Positions 37,493-45,243 of a DNA stretch of 64,000 bases are shown in pieces. The position numbers were made by a program, and so were the translations under genes. Numbering within the stretch: position 1 is the first letter of the stretch; each line of letters begins with the position of its first letter. The notes under the pieces are model-generated. The model searched no databases. It had not been told where the DNA came from and worked only from the letters and a program-made list of their open reading frames with translations. Origin of the DNA: Streptomyces flavofungini (GTDB taxonomy: Bacteria > Actinomycetota > Actinomycetes > Streptomycetales > Streptomycetaceae); contig NZ_CP128846.1 of assembly GCF_030388665.1 (NCBI RefSeq), positions 8,590,001 through 8,654,000 of the forward strand, given 5' to 3'.

Positions 37493-37764
37493 GACTGCAC
37501 CTCTCATGACTCCGCCTCGCGGGTCAGTGGTGACGGATGGGGCGGACGTGGCAGACACAGTGGCCCCGAACCCCGCCAACAGGCAAGAGGCGCAACTTGA
37601 GTTGCATCATGTGCAACACCATTCTTCGTGTTCCTTCCGCCGTGCGGGGGAGGAGGGTGGGCCGTGCGAGCGATGCGCGGGAGGCGGCCGGGCGGCAGGG
37701 TCTCAGCCACAGGCCCCCGGTGCGGCCCGGTCGTCTCCCGCCGAGCCGCATCCCGGAGGACCCC

Positions 37765-38274
37765 GTGGCGCTCCCCGCCCGCACGGACACCGTGCCCGTC
37801 CCGTCGATCCCGCTCCGGCCCGCGCCCTGGTGGCGGCGCTGGCCCACCTGGGCTCCGGGCGCCACCGCGGCCTGGGGCGTCGCGTACGCCCTCGCGCAGA
37901 CGCTGTGGGCCGCCACCGGGACCGTCGTACCGATGGCCGGGGACCGCCACACCCCGGCTGCCCTGCAACTCCTCCTGGCCGCGCTCGCCCTGCTCGCCGC
38001 CGCCGTCGCCCCGGCCACGGCCAGACCGCTCACCCGCCGGGCGGGCCGCGCCGCGGGCATCGCGCTCGCCGTGCTGATCCCGGCCCTCGGCTGGATGGTG
38101 GCGTTCGGCGGTCTGGCGTTCGGCGGTCTCGGCTGGGGGGCTGCTCGTCGCGGCCCGGTCGTACGCCGCACGCACCCGCCCCCGCTGCGCCTTCGCCCCG
38201 ACCGTCGCAAAGCAGCCACTGCCGTAGGGGAGTTGACCACTCAAGGGTCCTTCGTCGCTACGGTGCGCGAATGA
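37765..38274 (+). CDS. Small integral membrane protein, unknown function
   Basis: From GTG 37765 (GGAGGACCCC upstream) the 169-residue product has a Pro-rich N-terminus and three to four hydrophobic segments: ATAAWGVAYALAQTLWAATGTV, ALQLLLAALALLAAAVAPATA, and RAAGIALAVLIPALGWMVAFGGLAFGGLGWGAA. The C-terminal 45 residues are Arg-rich and unlike a membrane domain, so the reading frame may have shifted near 38140. The stop overlaps a possible ATG of the next gene. No family is recognised with confidence. Confidence 0.55.
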   Translation: MALPARTDTVPVPSIPLRPAPWWRRWPTWAPGATAAWGVAYALAQTLWAATGTVVPMAGDRHTPAALQLLLAALALLAAAVAPATARPLTRRAGRAAGIALAVLIPALGWMVAFGGLAFGGLGWGAARRGPVVRRTHPPPLRLRPDRRKAATAVGELTTQGSFVATVRE

Positions 38275-38321
38275 ATCCTGCCCCCCGCGCCCGTGCGGGT
38301 GCAGACCGGAGGAGCCGCCGA

Positions 38322-39041
38322 GTGGAGCAGAGCCGTGTGACCCGGATCCGTACGACCCTGGCCGCGATGGGGGTGACGGCGGCCGTGGTGACGGCCGTCG
38401 CCGTGGCACCCGCCGCGTACGCGGCGCCGTCCCCCGCACCCACCGCCGTCACGGCCCCCGCCGCGCACACGAAGCCCGAGCCCTGCACCGGCGCGTTCGT
38501 CGACGACGCCCGCCTCGGCCCGAAGTGGCTGCCCAGGAAGTGGCAGAGACCCGTCGGGCCGCTCCTGAGGAAGTGGAAGCGCACGGGCAAGCTCACGCCG
38601 GCCGCCTTCCTCAAGAAGTACTGGGAGGGCCCGGCGGACTCCGGCGGCTGGAAGTACCCGCCCAACGACGGTTTCGAGACGGTCAACGGTCAGGTCGACA
38701 AGCACCGGGAGCGGCTGGAGGAGGGCGAGGTCCTCGACCGCTTCGGCTCCGAGTCCGGTTCGTTCCTCGCCCCCGCCGGGGACTCCTACGCCGAGCGCTC
38801 GCTGCCGCCGCAGAACCTCAACACCCGCGACGCCGCGTACGCCTGCGACTATCGCGTGTACGAGGTCGCCAAGCCGTTCTCCGTCTGGCAGGGCGGCATA
38901 GCCCCCTGGTTCGAGCAGCCCGGGGGCGGCGAGCAGATCAAGCTCGACCCCGCCTTCCTCGACCCCGGCGAGGGCCGGCGCCTGAACGTGAAGTGGCTCC
39001 TGGACCACGGCTACCTGCGGGCGGTCAGCCCTCGGGGGTGA
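38322..39041 (+). CDS. Secreted TNT-domain protein (predicted NAD+ glycohydrolase toxin)
   Basis: A signal peptide ([27 protein letters not shown]) precedes about 200 residues ending in a tuberculosis-necrotizing-toxin domain: [85 protein letters not shown]. The Gln of PGGGxQ and the RFGS and RSLPP motifs match the NAD-binding face of M. tuberculosis TNT, which cleaves NAD+. GTG 38322 is chosen for its GGAGGAG; ATG 38271 is an alternative. No recognisable IFT-type immunity gene follows. The last 17 coding bases overlap the opposing rpmF gene. The toxin role is inferred from the family. Confidence 0.85.
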   Translation: MEQSRVTRIRTTLAAMGVTAAVVTAVAVAPAAYAAPSPAPTAVTAPAAHTKPEPCTGAFVDDARLGPKWLPRKWQRPVGPLLRKWKRTGKLTPAAFLKKYWEGPADSGGWKYPPNDGFETVNGQVDKHRERLEEGEVLDRFGSESGSFLAPAGDSYAERSLPPQNLNTRDAAYACDYRVYEVAKPFSVWQGGIAPWFEQPGGGEQIKLDPAFLDPGEGRRLNVKWLLDHGYLRAVSPRG

Positions 39042-39195
39042 TGAGGCCGCGTGCGTAGGCCTTGACCAGGCGCTGCGGCACGAGATGCGTGACGCCGTCG
39101 ACCGTCACGGGCGCCAGCTGCGGGGTGCTGGCCTTCCACTGGGCGCGGCGGTGTCGCGTGTTGCTGCGGGACATCTTCCGCTTGGGTACGGCCAC
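39025..39195 (-). CDS. rpmF: Ribosomal protein bL32, cysteine-free (zinc-independent) form
   Basis: A 56-residue bL32: [20 protein letters not shown] is the classic start, ending [13 protein letters not shown]. No Cys is present, so this is the C-minus form that does not need zinc, made when Zur senses zinc starvation. GTG at 39195 follows a GGAGGACC ribosome site. The Zur-like palindrome 54 bases upstream supports zinc control. The 3' end overlaps the TNT gene tail to tail by 17 bases. Confidence 0.93.
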   Translation of the reverse strand: MAVPKRKMSRSNTRHRRAQWKASTPQLAPVTVDGVTHLVPQRLVKAYARGLITPEG

Positions 39196-39248
39196 GGGGT
39201 CCTCCGGGGGTGGTGCGTGCGGGTGGGAAGAGCTGGCCCGAGGCTACA

Positions 39249-39269
39249 TGAAAATGGATCCCATTAACA
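39249..39269 (-). promoter_or_regulatory. Zur-like operator of the C-minus bL32 gene
   Basis: TGAAAATGG and CCATTAACA (7 of 9 positions complementary) flank a 3-base centre. It is an AT-rich island in GC-rich DNA, with the TGAAAAT half-site typical of actinobacterial Zur boxes. Confidence 0.65.
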
Positions 39270-39325
39270 AAAGTGGGCCCCGGTCGTGCCGGTCGCACGG
39301 CCGGGGCCCGCGCCGTCACCGCCCG

Positions 39326-39356
39326 TTGACCCTCACGTCACGTCAGGCTGCACGCT
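39326..39356 (+). promoter_or_regulatory. tipA-type promoter with 19-bp spacer and palindrome
   Basis: TTGACC (39326-39331) and CACGCT (39351-39356) are separated by 19 bases, the overlong spacer of MerR-family promoters. The spacer holds CCTCACGTCACGTCAGG, almost identical to the operator of the S. lividans tipA promoter. Autoregulation by the tipA-like product is expected. Confidence 0.8.
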
Positions 39357-39380
39357 GTACGGCGACGAAAGGTGACGATC

Positions 39381-40280
39381 ATGAGCTATACCGTCGGACA
39401 GGTCGCCGGATTCGCCGGGGTCACGGTCCGTACGCTGCACCACTACGACCGGACGGGCCTGCTCACGCCGAGCGAGCGCAGCGCCGGGGGCTATCGGCTC
39501 TACGGCGACGCCGACCTCGCCCGGCTCCAGCAGATCCTCTTCTACCGCGAACTCGGCTTCGCGCTCGACGAGATCGCCCAGATCCTGACGGACCCCCAGG
39601 CCAACGCGCTCGACCTGCTCCGGGCCAGGCGCCGGACCCTGCGCGAGCAGATCGACCGGCTCGAACGGCTCGTCGAGGTCGCCGACCGCGCCATGGAGGT
39701 CCAGCAGACCGGCGTCAGGCTGACCCCGCGCGAACGGTTCGACGTCTTCGGCGAGATCGCCTTCGACCTGAGCTACGCCACCGAGGCGGAGGTCAAATGG
39801 GCGGACAGCGCCGGGCACAAGGAGGCCATGGCACGGGCCGCCGCGCATTCCCAGGAGGACTGGGCCCGCCTCATGGCGGAGGCGGCGGCCTGGCGGGAGC
39901 GGCTGCTCGCCGCCTTCGACGCCCACGAGCCCCCCGACGGCCGACGGGCCATGGCCCTCGCCGACGAGCACCGGCTTCACATCAGCCGCTGGTTCACCGA
40001 CTGCCCGCCCGCCATGCACCTGCGCATCGCCGATGACTTCGTCACCGACGCCCGGGCGTTCGCACTGGTCGTCCCGCCTTCGCAGCAGCGACCCGGGCTC
40101 GCCCGGTATCTGCGGGAGGCCGTCCGCGCCAACGCCGAGGCGAGCGCCGAAGGGCGTGCCGCCGACGATGTCGATGCCGGGGTCGACATCGAGGTGACTG
40201 CCGACGCCGAGAGCGGTGGCGACGAGGGCAAAGCTGAACCTGAGGGTGGGAGTCGTGGGGGTGTGCGGTGCGCGTGCTGA
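39381..40280 (+). CDS. tipA: TipA-like MerR-family thiopeptide-sensing regulator
   Basis: A 299-residue TipAL-type protein. The N-terminal MerR domain (MSYTVGQVAGFAGVTVRTLHHYDRTGLLTPSERSAGGYRLY) is followed by a coiled coil and the TipAS drug-binding domain (about 115-255): WARLMAEAAAWRERLLAAFDAHEPPDG and HISRWFTDCPPAMHLRIADDFV, where Cys208 corresponds to the Cys that binds thiostrepton covalently in TipA. ATG at 39381 matches the TipA start MSYSVGQ and has AAGGTG upstream. Unlike TipAL (about 253 residues), an acidic tail of about 45 residues is added and overlaps the next gene by 13 bases. Confidence 0.9.
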   Translation: MSYTVGQVAGFAGVTVRTLHHYDRTGLLTPSERSAGGYRLYGDADLARLQQILFYRELGFALDEIAQILTDPQANALDLLRARRRTLREQIDRLERLVEVADRAMEVQQTGVRLTPRERFDVFGEIAFDLSYATEAEVKWADSAGHKEAMARAAAHSQEDWARLMAEAAAWRERLLAAFDAHEPPDGRRAMALADEHRLHISRWFTDCPPAMHLRIADDFVTDARAFALVVPPSQQRPGLARYLREAVRANAEASAEGRAADDVDAGVDIEVTADAESGGDEGKAEPEGGSRGGVRCAC

Positions 40281-41482
40281 TCGCCGCGGCCGGTTCCTAC
40301 GGCGACGTCGCCCCCTACACCGGCCTGGGCGCCCGACTGCGTGCGGCGGGGCACGAGGTCTCGCTCGCCACGCACGAGAGCTTCGCGCCGCTGGTGCGCG
40401 GCGCGGGCCTCGGGTTCCGTCCGCTGCCCGCCGACGCGCATGCCTCCGGTGCGGCTGCCGGGCGCCGCGAGCTGATGCGGGCGGCCGGCGCCTTCGTGCG
40501 CGACCTCGGTGCCGGACTCGCGGACGCCTTCGACGACGGTGACGAACTGCTCGTCCTGTCCGCGACGACGGCCCCGCCGGGCTGGCAGCTCGCGGAGGCC
40601 TTCGACGTGCCGACGATCGACGCCTACCTCCAGCCCACCCATCCGACGGGGGAGTTCGCCCCGGTCGTGAGCGGCACGCGGTCCCTGGGGCGCTGGGGCA
40701 ACCGCGCGCTGGGGCGCTTCTCCCTGCGCATGGTCGACCGCGTGTACGCCGACTCGGTGCGGGACCTGCGGTCCCGGCTCGGGCTCGCTGCCGCCACCCC
40801 CGCGGCCGTGCGCGCACGCCGGGAACGGGCGGGACTGCCGGTGCTGCACGGCTTCAGCCCGGCGGTCGTACCGCGTCCCGCCGACTGGCGCGCCGGGCTC
40901 GACGTCGTCGGCAACTGGTGGCCGCACCACGATCCGGACGGTCATCTGCCGACCCGGGTCGAGGACTTCCTGGCCGCCGGTCGGCCGCCGGTCTTCGTCG
41001 GCTTCGGCAGCATGGCGGCGGGCGAGGGCGAACGCCTCGCCGAACTCGCCGTGGCCGCGCTGCGGCGAGCCGGGCTCCGGGGAGTCCTGCAGTCCGGGCG
41101 GGCCGGCCTGGAGGCGTCCGGCGACGACGTCCTCACGGTCGGCGAGCTGCCCCACGCCCTGCTCTTCCCCCGCATGGCCGCGGTGGTGCACCACGCGGGC
41201 GCGGGCACCACCGCGGCGGGGCTGCGCGCCGGAGTCCCCGCCGTGCCCGTGCCCGTCACCGCCGACCAGCCCTTCTGGGCGGCGCGCCTGACCGCGCTGG
41301 GCGCCGCCCCCGCGGCCGTGCCGTTGCGCGCGCTCACGGCGGAGCGCCTGGCGGACGCGCTCACCCGCGCCGTCCACGAGCCGGCCTACGCCTGCGCCGC
41401 CCTGGCCGTCTCCCGGTCGATGGCGGCGGAGGACGGCGCTGGTCGGGTCCTTGGGGCCGTGGAGCGGCTCGGGCGGGGCTGA
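40268..41482 (+). CDS. GT1 (MGT-like) glycosyltransferase
   Basis: A 404-residue GT-B glycosyltransferase of the sterol/macrolide UGT type: MRVLIAAAGSYGDVAPYTGLGARLRAAGHEVSLATHE at the N-terminus, VFVGFGSMAAGEGERLAELAVAALRRAG, and the sugar-nucleotide region HHAGAGTTAAGLRAGVPAVPVPVTADQPFWAARL. It moves a sugar, usually UDP-glucose, to a small molecule; in Streptomyces such enzymes inactivate macrolides or decorate products. The GTG start lies inside the tipA-like 3' end, so it is translationally linked and would be induced by tipA-activating drugs (inference). Confidence 0.9.
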   Translation: MRVLIAAAGSYGDVAPYTGLGARLRAAGHEVSLATHESFAPLVRGAGLGFRPLPADAHASGAAAGRRELMRAAGAFVRDLGAGLADAFDDGDELLVLSATTAPPGWQLAEAFDVPTIDAYLQPTHPTGEFAPVVSGTRSLGRWGNRALGRFSLRMVDRVYADSVRDLRSRLGLAAATPAAVRARRERAGLPVLHGFSPAVVPRPADWRAGLDVVGNWWPHHDPDGHLPTRVEDFLAAGRPPVFVGFGSMAAGEGERLAELAVAALRRAGLRGVLQSGRAGLEASGDDVLTVGELPHALLFPRMAAVVHHAGAGTTAAGLRAGVPAVPVPVTADQPFWAARLTALGAAPAAVPLRALTAERLADALTRAVHEPAYACAALAVSRSMAAEDGAGRVLGAVERLGRG

Positions 41483-41551
41483 GCCGCCGGGACCCGCCGC
41501 CCTCCCGGCCCCGGACCGCCCCGCATCAGGGCTGCCCAGGGGCCGTCCGCC

Positions 41552-42631
41552 TCAGGGCCGCCCCGCCTCCAGCACCTCCTCGCCCGCCGGCACCGGACCC
41601 GGCGCGGTCCCCTTCCCGAAGGGGCTGCCGCCCAGTTCCTCGCGGTGATGCGGTGTCAGCCACCCGGAGAGGTCGGGGCCGAGCGGCACGATGCCGGTCG
41701 GGTTGATGCCCGTGTGCACTTCGTAGTAGTGCCGCTTGATGTGGTCGAAGTCGACCGTGTCGCCGAAGCCCGGAGTCTGGAAGAGGTCGCGGGCGTACGC
41801 CCAGAGGACTGGGTCCTCGGTCAGCTTCCAGCGGTTGCACTTGAAGTGGCCGTGGTAGACGGCGTCGAAGCGCACCAGCGTCGTGAACAGGCGGATGTCT
41901 GCCTCCGTGATGCTGTCGCCGACCAGGTAGCGGCGGTCGGCGAGGCGCCGCGACGTCTCCTCCAGGCGTCGGAAGACGTCCCGGCAGGCGTTCTCGTACT
42001 CGCCCTGGGAGGATGCGAAACCCGATCGGTACACGCCGTTGTTGACGTCGCGGTAGATGCCGTCCATCACGGTGTCGATCTCGTCGCGCAGCGCCCGCGG
42101 GTACAGATCGGGGGCTCCGGGGCGGTGCAGGGCCGTCCACTCGGTGGCGAGGTCCAGGGTCAGTTGCTGGTAGTCGTTCGTGACCAGCCTGCCGCTCGGG
42201 ACGTCCACGATCGCCGGGACGCTCACGCCGCCCGGATATCCCGTCTCCCGCGCGTCGTACGCCTCGCTGAGATAGCGGATCCCGAGGACCGGGTCGCGGC
42301 CGCCCGGGTCCAGCGTGAAGCGCCAGCTGCGGTCGTCCTGGATCGGGTCGGTGACGGCGAGCGAGAGCGCGTCCTCCAGGCCGAGCAGCCTGCGGGAGAT
42401 CAGCGCGCGGCTCGCCCAGGGGCAGGCGCGGCTCACCACCAGGCGATAGCGCCCGGCCTCCACCGGCCAGCCGTCGCCGCCGTCGGCCGTGATGCGGTCG
42501 GCGAAGTGGCTGCGGGAACGTTTGAACGGCTTCTTGCCGTACGTGGCGTTGCCGCCCGCCGCCTCGCTGCCCGCCGACTCCTGCTCCGACTCCTGCTCCG
42601 TGCCGCTCATCTCCTGCTCCGCGCCGCTCAT
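41552..42631 (-). CDS. Glutathionyl-hydroquinone reductase-type GST (YqjG/ECM4 family)
   Basis: A 359-residue GST-superfamily reductase: RYRLVVSRACPWASRALISRRLLGL has the catalytic Cys-Pro-Trp, SVPAIVDVPSGRLVTNDYQQL the thiol-binding cis-Pro region, and EADIRLFTTLVRFDAVYHGHFKCNRW plus HIKRHYYEVHTGINPTGIVPLGP the family C-terminal block. Actinomycetes lack glutathione, so mycothiol is the likely thiol. An acidic low-complexity N-terminus (MSGAEQEMSGTEQESEQE) contains a small repeat. ATG at 42631 has GGGGAG upstream and overlaps the stop of the small gene before it (ATGA). Confidence 0.9.
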   Translation of the reverse strand: MSGAEQEMSGTEQESEQESAGSEAAGGNATYGKKPFKRSRSHFADRITADGGDGWPVEAGRYRLVVSRACPWASRALISRRLLGLEDALSLAVTDPIQDDRSWRFTLDPGGRDPVLGIRYLSEAYDARETGYPGGVSVPAIVDVPSGRLVTNDYQQLTLDLATEWTALHRPGAPDLYPRALRDEIDTVMDGIYRDVNNGVYRSGFASSQGEYENACRDVFRRLEETSRRLADRRYLVGDSITEADIRLFTTLVRFDAVYHGHFKCNRWKLTEDPVLWAYARDLFQTPGFGDTVDFDHIKRHYYEVHTGINPTGIVPLGPDLSGWLTPHHREELGGSPFGKGTAPGPVPAGEEVLEAGRP

Positions 42632-42882
42632 CGCAGGCTCCCCTCGGGGCGAGGGGCGGCTGCGGGGGCGGGTGGTGACAGGTCGTAGATCCTGTTCAGG
42701 AGCGCGGCCTCGTTGCCCTGGAGGCCCGCGCGGCGCAGCGCCTCGTCGGCGTCCGCGATCGGCACGGCGAGCAGCGCCGCGGTCTGCGCCGTCACGGGTC
42801 CGGACAGGGCGGCGCGTGCGGTATGGAGGAGGCGCAAGCACGCCTGTGCCGCGGCCAGTTCGGGATGTGTCGTGCCGGTCAT
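42628..42882 (-). CDS. Small conserved-looking protein coupled to the GST gene, unknown function
   Basis: An 84-residue Ala-rich, helical protein (THPELAAAQACLRLLHTARAALSGPVTAQTAALLAVPIADADEALRRAGLQGNEAALLNRIYDL) with a strong AAAGGAG ribosome site before its ATG. Its stop overlaps the ATG of the reductase gene by four bases, so both are one operon. No family is recognised; the clean coding signal and coupling make it a real gene. Confidence 0.7.
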   Translation of the reverse strand: MTGTTHPELAAAQACLRLLHTARAALSGPVTAQTAALLAVPIADADEALRRAGLQGNEAALLNRIYDLSPPAPAAAPRPEGSLR

Positions 42883-43024
42883 GTCGGTGAACTCCTTTAC
42901 GCGCGGTCACCAGGGTCGAAGGTGCAACCCCCACTCTTGCGCACGGGTCTGACAATTGCTCTCCAACCACCACGTGCGCGCGTGCCCCGCGAGTCGCCCG
43001 GTCCCCTCGGACCCGGCCCCGGCC

Positions 43025-44500
43025 TCACCCCGCCCGGCGTACCAGCCGCAGCCGCAGCCCCTCCGGCATGAGTGTGAGCCGCTCGGCCACCCGCAGCCGG
43101 TAGTCCGCCGCCGGCACCAGGTCGTAGCGCCGCAGCAGCAGCCCGAGCACCAACGTCGCCTCGTGCAGGGCGAACTGACGGCCGATGCAGGCCCGCGCGC
43201 CCGTGCCGAACGGCTTGAAGACGTGCGGCGGCCTGGCGCGCACCGCGGCGGGCGTGAACCGGTCGGGGTCGAACGCCTCAGGGCGGTCGCCCCACGCCTC
43301 CTCGTCCCGGTGCAGCAGCATCGTCAGGACCAGCGCCCACGCGCCCCGGCGCATCGGATGCGCCCCGTCGAGCACCGTGTCGTGCAGCGCCTCCCGCGCG
43401 AACGCCGGGGCGGTCGGCCACAGCCGCAGCGACTCGTCGAGCACCCGGCGTACGTAACGGAGCTTGGCCACCTGCTCGTAGGCGGGCACCTGCGTCAGCC
43501 CCCACACCTGCTCGACCTCCTCCCGCGCGCGGGCGCACACCTCGGGATGGCCCGCCAGATAGTGCAGGGCGAACGACAGGGCGCCCGACGTCGTCTCGTG
43601 CCCCGCGACCAGGAAGGTGATGACCTGGCGCCGGATGTTCTCCGCCGAGAGGCGCTCACCGGTGTCGGGGTGGGCGACGTCGAGCATCCGGTCGAGCAGG
43701 TCGCCCGCGGCGCCCGAGGCGTCCGCCGCGCGGCGGACCGCCACGACCTCGTCGACGGTCCGGTTCAGATACGCCATGTCGGCGGCGTTGCGGCGTTCGG
43801 ACCGGCGCAGGAGCAGCCGCGCGAGCGCGGGCGGCAGGACGTTGCGCCGCTGGGCGTGGGTGAGCGTGCCGACCATCGCGGTCACGAAGGGGTGCGGCCG
43901 GGGCCGCTCGAAGGAGCCGAAGTCGTGCCCGAACCCCGTGCGGGCGATGGTCTCCAGGGTCAGCTTCGTCATGTCGCCCGGCACGTCCACGGCCCGCCCC
44001 GCGGCGGCCGCGCCGTCCCAGCGGGCCGTCAGCTGCCCGGCCACGTCCAGCATCAGGGGGTGGTAGCCCGCCATCGCGTCCCGGCTGAACCCGGGCGCGA
44101 GGATGTCGTGCGCCAGCTGCCAGTTCGGCTCGTGGTTGTACGCCGTGAACAGGCCGTCGCCCGCGACCGGCCGCAGATTGGCCACCCCGAGCCCCACGTG
44201 CTTGGCGAACCGCGCCTCGTCGGCCAGGTCCGCCGCGAGCCGCGCGCCCCAGACGAACACGATCTCCTTGCCGAAGGCCCTGCGCCGGAAGATCGGCCCA
44301 AGGGCGCGGCCGATGCGCATCGAATCCTGTACGGGCGTGCGGACGTTCGCCCCGAGCACATCCCCGACCAGCGGCAACCGGCGCGGCGGATGGGGTATGC
44401 GGTGCAGCTCGGGCCAGCCCGCCTCCGCGCCGCGGAATCCCTTCGGCAGGTCCCCGGGCAGCGGCTCGGCACTTCCCGTCGTCTGCGTCGTCTGCGCCAT
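43025..44500 (-). CDS. Cytochrome P450 (CYP102-like heme domain)
   Basis: A 491-residue P450 with VAGHETTS (I-helix oxygen-binding motif), ESLRLWP (ExxR), the AFDPDRF meander and FKPFGTGARACIGRQFALHEA with the heme Cys. GLFTAYNHEPNWQLAHDILAPGFS and the overall length resemble the heme domain of CYP102/fatty-acid hydroxylases rather than short bacterial CYPs, but no reductase domain is attached, so separate redox partners are needed. ATG at 44500 has GGGAG nine bases upstream. It diverges from a TetR regulator that probably represses it. Confidence 0.92.
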   Translation of the reverse strand: MAQTTQTTGSAEPLPGDLPKGFRGAEAGWPELHRIPHPPRRLPLVGDVLGANVRTPVQDSMRIGRALGPIFRRRAFGKEIVFVWGARLAADLADEARFAKHVGLGVANLRPVAGDGLFTAYNHEPNWQLAHDILAPGFSRDAMAGYHPLMLDVAGQLTARWDGAAAAGRAVDVPGDMTKLTLETIARTGFGHDFGSFERPRPHPFVTAMVGTLTHAQRRNVLPPALARLLLRRSERRNAADMAYLNRTVDEVVAVRRAADASGAAGDLLDRMLDVAHPDTGERLSAENIRRQVITFLVAGHETTSGALSFALHYLAGHPEVCARAREEVEQVWGLTQVPAYEQVAKLRYVRRVLDESLRLWPTAPAFAREALHDTVLDGAHPMRRGAWALVLTMLLHRDEEAWGDRPEAFDPDRFTPAAVRARPPHVFKPFGTGARACIGRQFALHEATLVLGLLLRRYDLVPAADYRLRVAERLTLMPEGLRLRLVRRAG

Positions 44501-44609
44501 GGCCGCCATCTCCCTTGTGCGCCGGGCTCGTTCAAGCCTGTTGTACGTGGATTCAATAGGGGATCGAGTCTGGTCCCGTTGTTGAACCGACGTCAAGTAA
44601 GGTGCTCGT

Positions 44610-45218
44610 ATGGTCGCGAATCCGCAGGAGCGCACGCGCCGCAGGCTGAGCACCGAGGAGCGCAGGGAGCAACTCCTGACCGTGGGCGCGCGGCTGTTCG
44701 CGCAGAATCCTTATGACGACGTCTGGATCGAGCAGGTCGCCGAGATCGCAGGCGTCTCCCGTGGGCTTCTGTACCACTACTTCCCGACGAAAAGGGACTT
44801 CTTCGCCGCTGTCGTGCAGCGCGAGAGCGAGCGCATGCTGCGCCTGACGGCCGCCGAGCCCGGACTGCCCGTGCGCGTCCAGCTCGGCGCCGGCCTCGAC
44901 GCCTTCCTCGGGTACGTCGAGGGCCACGCGCAGGGTTTCCGCGCCTTCCACCGCGCCGAGGCCGCGGGCGACCCCACGGTCCGCGAGGTCTACCGCCAGG
45001 GCCTCGCCGCCCAGGAGCGCCAGATCCTCGCCGCCCTCGCCGCCGACCCCGAGACGGCGCCCCTGGCCGCCGAACTGCCCGCGGTGCGCCTCGCGGTGCG
45101 CGGCTGGCTCGCGTTCATGGTCGCCGTGTGCCTGGAGTGGCTGGAGGAGCCGGAGCTGACGCGGGCGCAGGTGCGGGACCTGTGCGCGCGGGCGCTGCTC
45201 GGGGCGATCCTGCCGTAG
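44610..45218 (+). CDS. TetR family repressor, divergent from the P450
   Basis: A 202-residue TetR regulator: LSTEERREQLLTVGARLFAQNPYDDVWIEQVAEIAGVSRGLLYHYFPTKRDFFAAVV is the DNA-binding domain; the rest is a helical ligand domain. The 109-base gap to the P450 contains TTCAA/TTGAA half-sites (near 44530, 44551 and 44581) that may be its operator. The layout matches TetR/CYP102 regulation, where fatty acids lift repression (analogy). Confidence 0.9.
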   Translation: MVANPQERTRRRLSTEERREQLLTVGARLFAQNPYDDVWIEQVAEIAGVSRGLLYHYFPTKRDFFAAVVQRESERMLRLTAAEPGLPVRVQLGAGLDAFLGYVEGHAQGFRAFHRAEAAGDPTVREVYRQGLAAQERQILAALAADPETAPLAAELPAVRLAVRGWLAFMVAVCLEWLEEPELTRAQVRDLCARALLGAILP

Positions 45219-45243
45219 GCGCGTATCCGGGACGGAGCGGACG

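Noticed and set aside
37537..37764. N-terminal extension of the small membrane protein, with a CxxC
   Set aside because: It overlaps the lactonase promoter and signal region on the other strand and lacks a ribosome site; GTG 37765 has GGAGG.
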